Assembly: GCF_002946835.1 (NCBI RefSeq)
Contig: NZ_CP026652.1
Coordinates: 806,001-870,000, forward strand
Length of the DNA stretch: 64,000 nt
Direction of reading: 5' to 3'
Origin: Streptomyces dengpaensis
GTDB taxonomy: Bacteria > Actinomycetota > Actinomycetes > Streptomycetales > Streptomycetaceae
The position numbers and the translations under genes were made by a program. Shown piece by piece: positions 62,510 to 64,000 of the stretch. Below the pieces are notes generated by a model. That model saw only the letters and a program-made list of their open reading frames with translations, was not told the DNA's origin and made no database searches. How positions within the stretch are numbered: position 1 is the first letter of the stretch; the number at the start of each line of letters is the position of its first letter.

Positions 62510-64000
62510 GTCATCGGCCTTTGCTGCAGGGGGTCTCGGAGTCGGTCGGGTGCCGCGGCGGGAGCCGGGGCCGACGTCTCGTCCGGGGCGTCGGCGGACC
62601 CGAGTGGCTGGAGTGGCTGGAGTGGCTCGAGCTCGTCGGGGCGGAAGTAGTGGAAGCGGCCATACCAGGTGTGCAGTTCGGACGCGGGGTCGTCGTCGAC
62701 GGTGACGGCGAGATGCACGCTGCCGTCCACGTCATGGAAGACGGCGGCCACGTGTGCGGTCCGCCCGACCAGGAACATGTCCTGGGCGTCGGCGCCCCGG
62801 CCCCTCGGGCACAGCCGTACGCGGCTGCCCTTCCCCAGGGGGACGCCGTCGACGAGCACGGTGTCGGTGGCCGGGGACAGATCGGCGTCGGCGCCCTCCT
62901 GCCACCAGACGGGTCGTTCGGCGGCGGGGACGTCGGGCGTGCCGGTAGTGGGGAACGCGGGCGTAACGATGACAGGGGTGGCAGGGGTGGCCGGTGCCAG
63001 GGAGCGGACGGCGCCGTGCAGCCGCGCGAAGACCTCCTGGGGCATCGTGTCGACCCGGTCGAGGATCGCGGCGGCCCGCGCGTCGGTGGCGCGTGCCTCG
63101 CGCTTCTCCTCGTCCGTCAGCAGCATCGTGCGCAAGGTGAGAATCTCGTCGATCTCAGCGGCGTCGTGCAGGTCACCCGGGCTCTCCGGCGCCACCTGAG
63201 GGTGATCGGGGAGGATGACCGGCGAGGAGAGCAGGACGTGTCCGGTGGTGCCGACCCGCGGGTCAGGGCTGTCACTGGTGCTGGTCCGGGCCGCGGGGGG
63301 TTCTTCGCCGCCGAGCACGGGAAAGGTGAATTCGTTCCGGCACGCGCGGGCGTGTTCGCGCAGCCCGGCGGGCGGATCGATCAGTGAGACGAACTCCACG
63401 CCCTCACCGGCGACAAGGGTGTGCGTGGCGATGAGCGCACGGCGCAGCGCCTCGTCGCGAGGGGTCCCCGGAGACGGTGCGGGCCCCATGTGTGCGGTGC
63501 GCACCCGGAGCCGGCAGATGTCCTGGGAAAGCCGCTCGGCCATGAGCGTGATGCCGGCACATACCTCCTCTCGGCGCCGCACCGCCCTCCCGACGCCCCC
63601 GGGCAGTGGCTCGCTGTCCACGCCGGCCGCCGCTTCCACCGGAACGGTGTGTTCACGCCGGAGGAGGTCGTCCAGGGGAACGGCGAGGTCGGCCTTGCGC
63701 GGTACCGCCTCGTCGAAGGTCAGATGCGCCACGCCGTCGTCCGTGCGCAGCGACGCGACCGCACGGTGGCTGCCGTTCCGGCCGGCCTCCTCCATCTGCT
63801 TGTGCTGCATCTGCAGGTACCGCAGCCTCACCCGTACGACCGCACCGGGCCGTCGGACGCGCAGCAGACACTCGGTCTGCTGATACCAGGAATCCGCGGA
63901 ACCGGACACACCTGGGACGACCGGGCCGGCCTGTTCCACCCAGTCCCGGGGGAACAGCACCCCGAACTGCCAGCGGACGCGGTTCTTGGTGGAAGACCGA
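62506..64000 (-). CDS. Hydrogenase-operon hypothetical protein, start beyond window
   Basis: The frame is open to the window edge and coding-like throughout (STKNRVRWQFG before the GTG at 63960), so the start lies outside. At least 498 residues are seen. An N-terminal region (LLRVRRPGAVVRVRLRYLQM) resembles a large beta-rich module, the middle is helical (ILTLRTMLLTDEEKREAR), and the C-terminal part contains a beta domain (GKGSRVRLCPRGRGADAQDM, GRTAHVAAVFHDVDGSVHLA). It ends with LQPLQPLG from 9-bp repeats. I do not recognise a family. A 4-bp overlap with hhyS shows it belongs to the operon; it may be an assembly factor. Confidence 0.8.
   Translation of the reverse strand, partial: RSSTKNRVRWQFGVLFPRDWVEQAGPVVPGVSGSADSWYQQTECLLRVRRPGAVVRVRLRYLQMQHKQMEEAGRNGSHRAVASLRTDDGVAHLTFDEAVPRKADLAVPLDDLLRREHTVPVEAAAGVDSEPLPGGVGRAVRRREEVCAGITLMAERLSQDICRLRVRTAHMGPAPSPGTPRDEALRRALIATHTLVAGEGVEFVSLIDPPAGLREHARACRNEFTFPVLGGEEPPAARTSTSDSPDPRVGTTGHVLLSSPVILPDHPQVAPESPGDLHDAAEIDEILTLRTMLLTDEEKREARATDARAAAILDRVDTMPQEVFARLHGAVRSLAPATPATPVIVTPAFPTTGTPDVPAAERPVWWQEGADADLSPATDTVLVDGVPLGKGSRVRLCPRGRGADAQDMFLVGRTAHVAAVFHDVDGSVHLAVTVDDDPASELHTWYGRFHYFRPDELEPLQPLQPLGSADAPDETSAPAPAAAPDRLRDPLQQRPMT
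62602..62628. repeat. Three 9-bp tandem repeats in the 3' end of the hhyS-upstream gene
   Basis: GAGTGGCTG occurs twice followed by GAGTGGCTC on the + strand, encoding Leu/Gln/Pro repeats near the C-terminus. It is the second 9-bp slippage tract around hhyS. Confidence 0.8.

Overview
The window is a high-GC actinobacterial chromosome segment and almost certainly Streptomyces. Reasons: GC-rich third codon positions, frequent GTG and TTG starts, many secreted glycoside hydrolases and lipoproteins, an actinobacterial glgA-glgC pair, an Rpf-LysM-M23 cell-wall enzyme, and an aerobic actinobacterial [NiFe]-hydrogenase locus. I see no rRNA, tRNA, insertion sequence, phage or CRISPR array.

Region 1 (1-7.1 kb) holds three secreted glycosidases on the + strand: a GH2 enzyme with a C-terminal AbfB-like furanose-binding domain, a GH76 alpha-1,6-mannanase and a GH43 enzyme. 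Region 2 (7.1-22.9 kb) is mixed housekeeping: a CapA lipoprotein, an ECF-type sigma factor with a zinc-finger anti-sigma factor, an Fpg/Nei glycosylase, a PAS-GAF-SpoIIE phosphatase, a DUF6777-like lipoprotein, a lipase maturation factor protein, an amidase, a 58-aa protein, a PhnZ-like HD protein, an SDR with a zinc ribbon, and a WS/DGAT acyltransferase.

Region 3 (23-36.6 kb) returns to sugar use: GH92, GH127-like and PA14-GH2 glycosidases on the - strand, divergent from a LacI regulator and a complete YtfQRT-YjfF-like ABC importer. Three near-identical LacI-type palindromes (CTTCCAACGWTG core) lie before the first GH2 gene, between the second GH2 gene and lacI, and before the importer. They tie regions 1 and 3 into one probable regulon separated by about 16 kb. 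Enzymes and importer together suggest harvest of furanose-decorated mannan or galactofuranose/arabinofuranose glycans.

Region 4 (36.6-49.1 kb) has glgC and a GT4 glycogen synthase (or GlgM), an FhuF-type 2Fe-2S protein, a DMT transporter, the Rpf-LysM-M23 protein, gnd, a Pro-rich small protein, a racemase-like protein, a GNAT, an FdhF/YdeP molybdoprotein and an SRPBCC protein.

Region 5 (49.4-64 kb) is a near-complete group 1h (formerly group 5) uptake [NiFe]-hydrogenase locus. hypX, an in-frame protease-hypB fusion, hypF, hypC, hypD and hypE run on the + strand with overlapping genes. A convergent - strand operon runs from a partial unknown gene through hhyS, hhyL, a NifU-like gene, a DUF5947 gene and two small genes to hypA. 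A perfect 19-bp hairpin separates the two operons. The locus should make a cytosolic enzyme for aerobic, possibly atmospheric, H2 oxidation.
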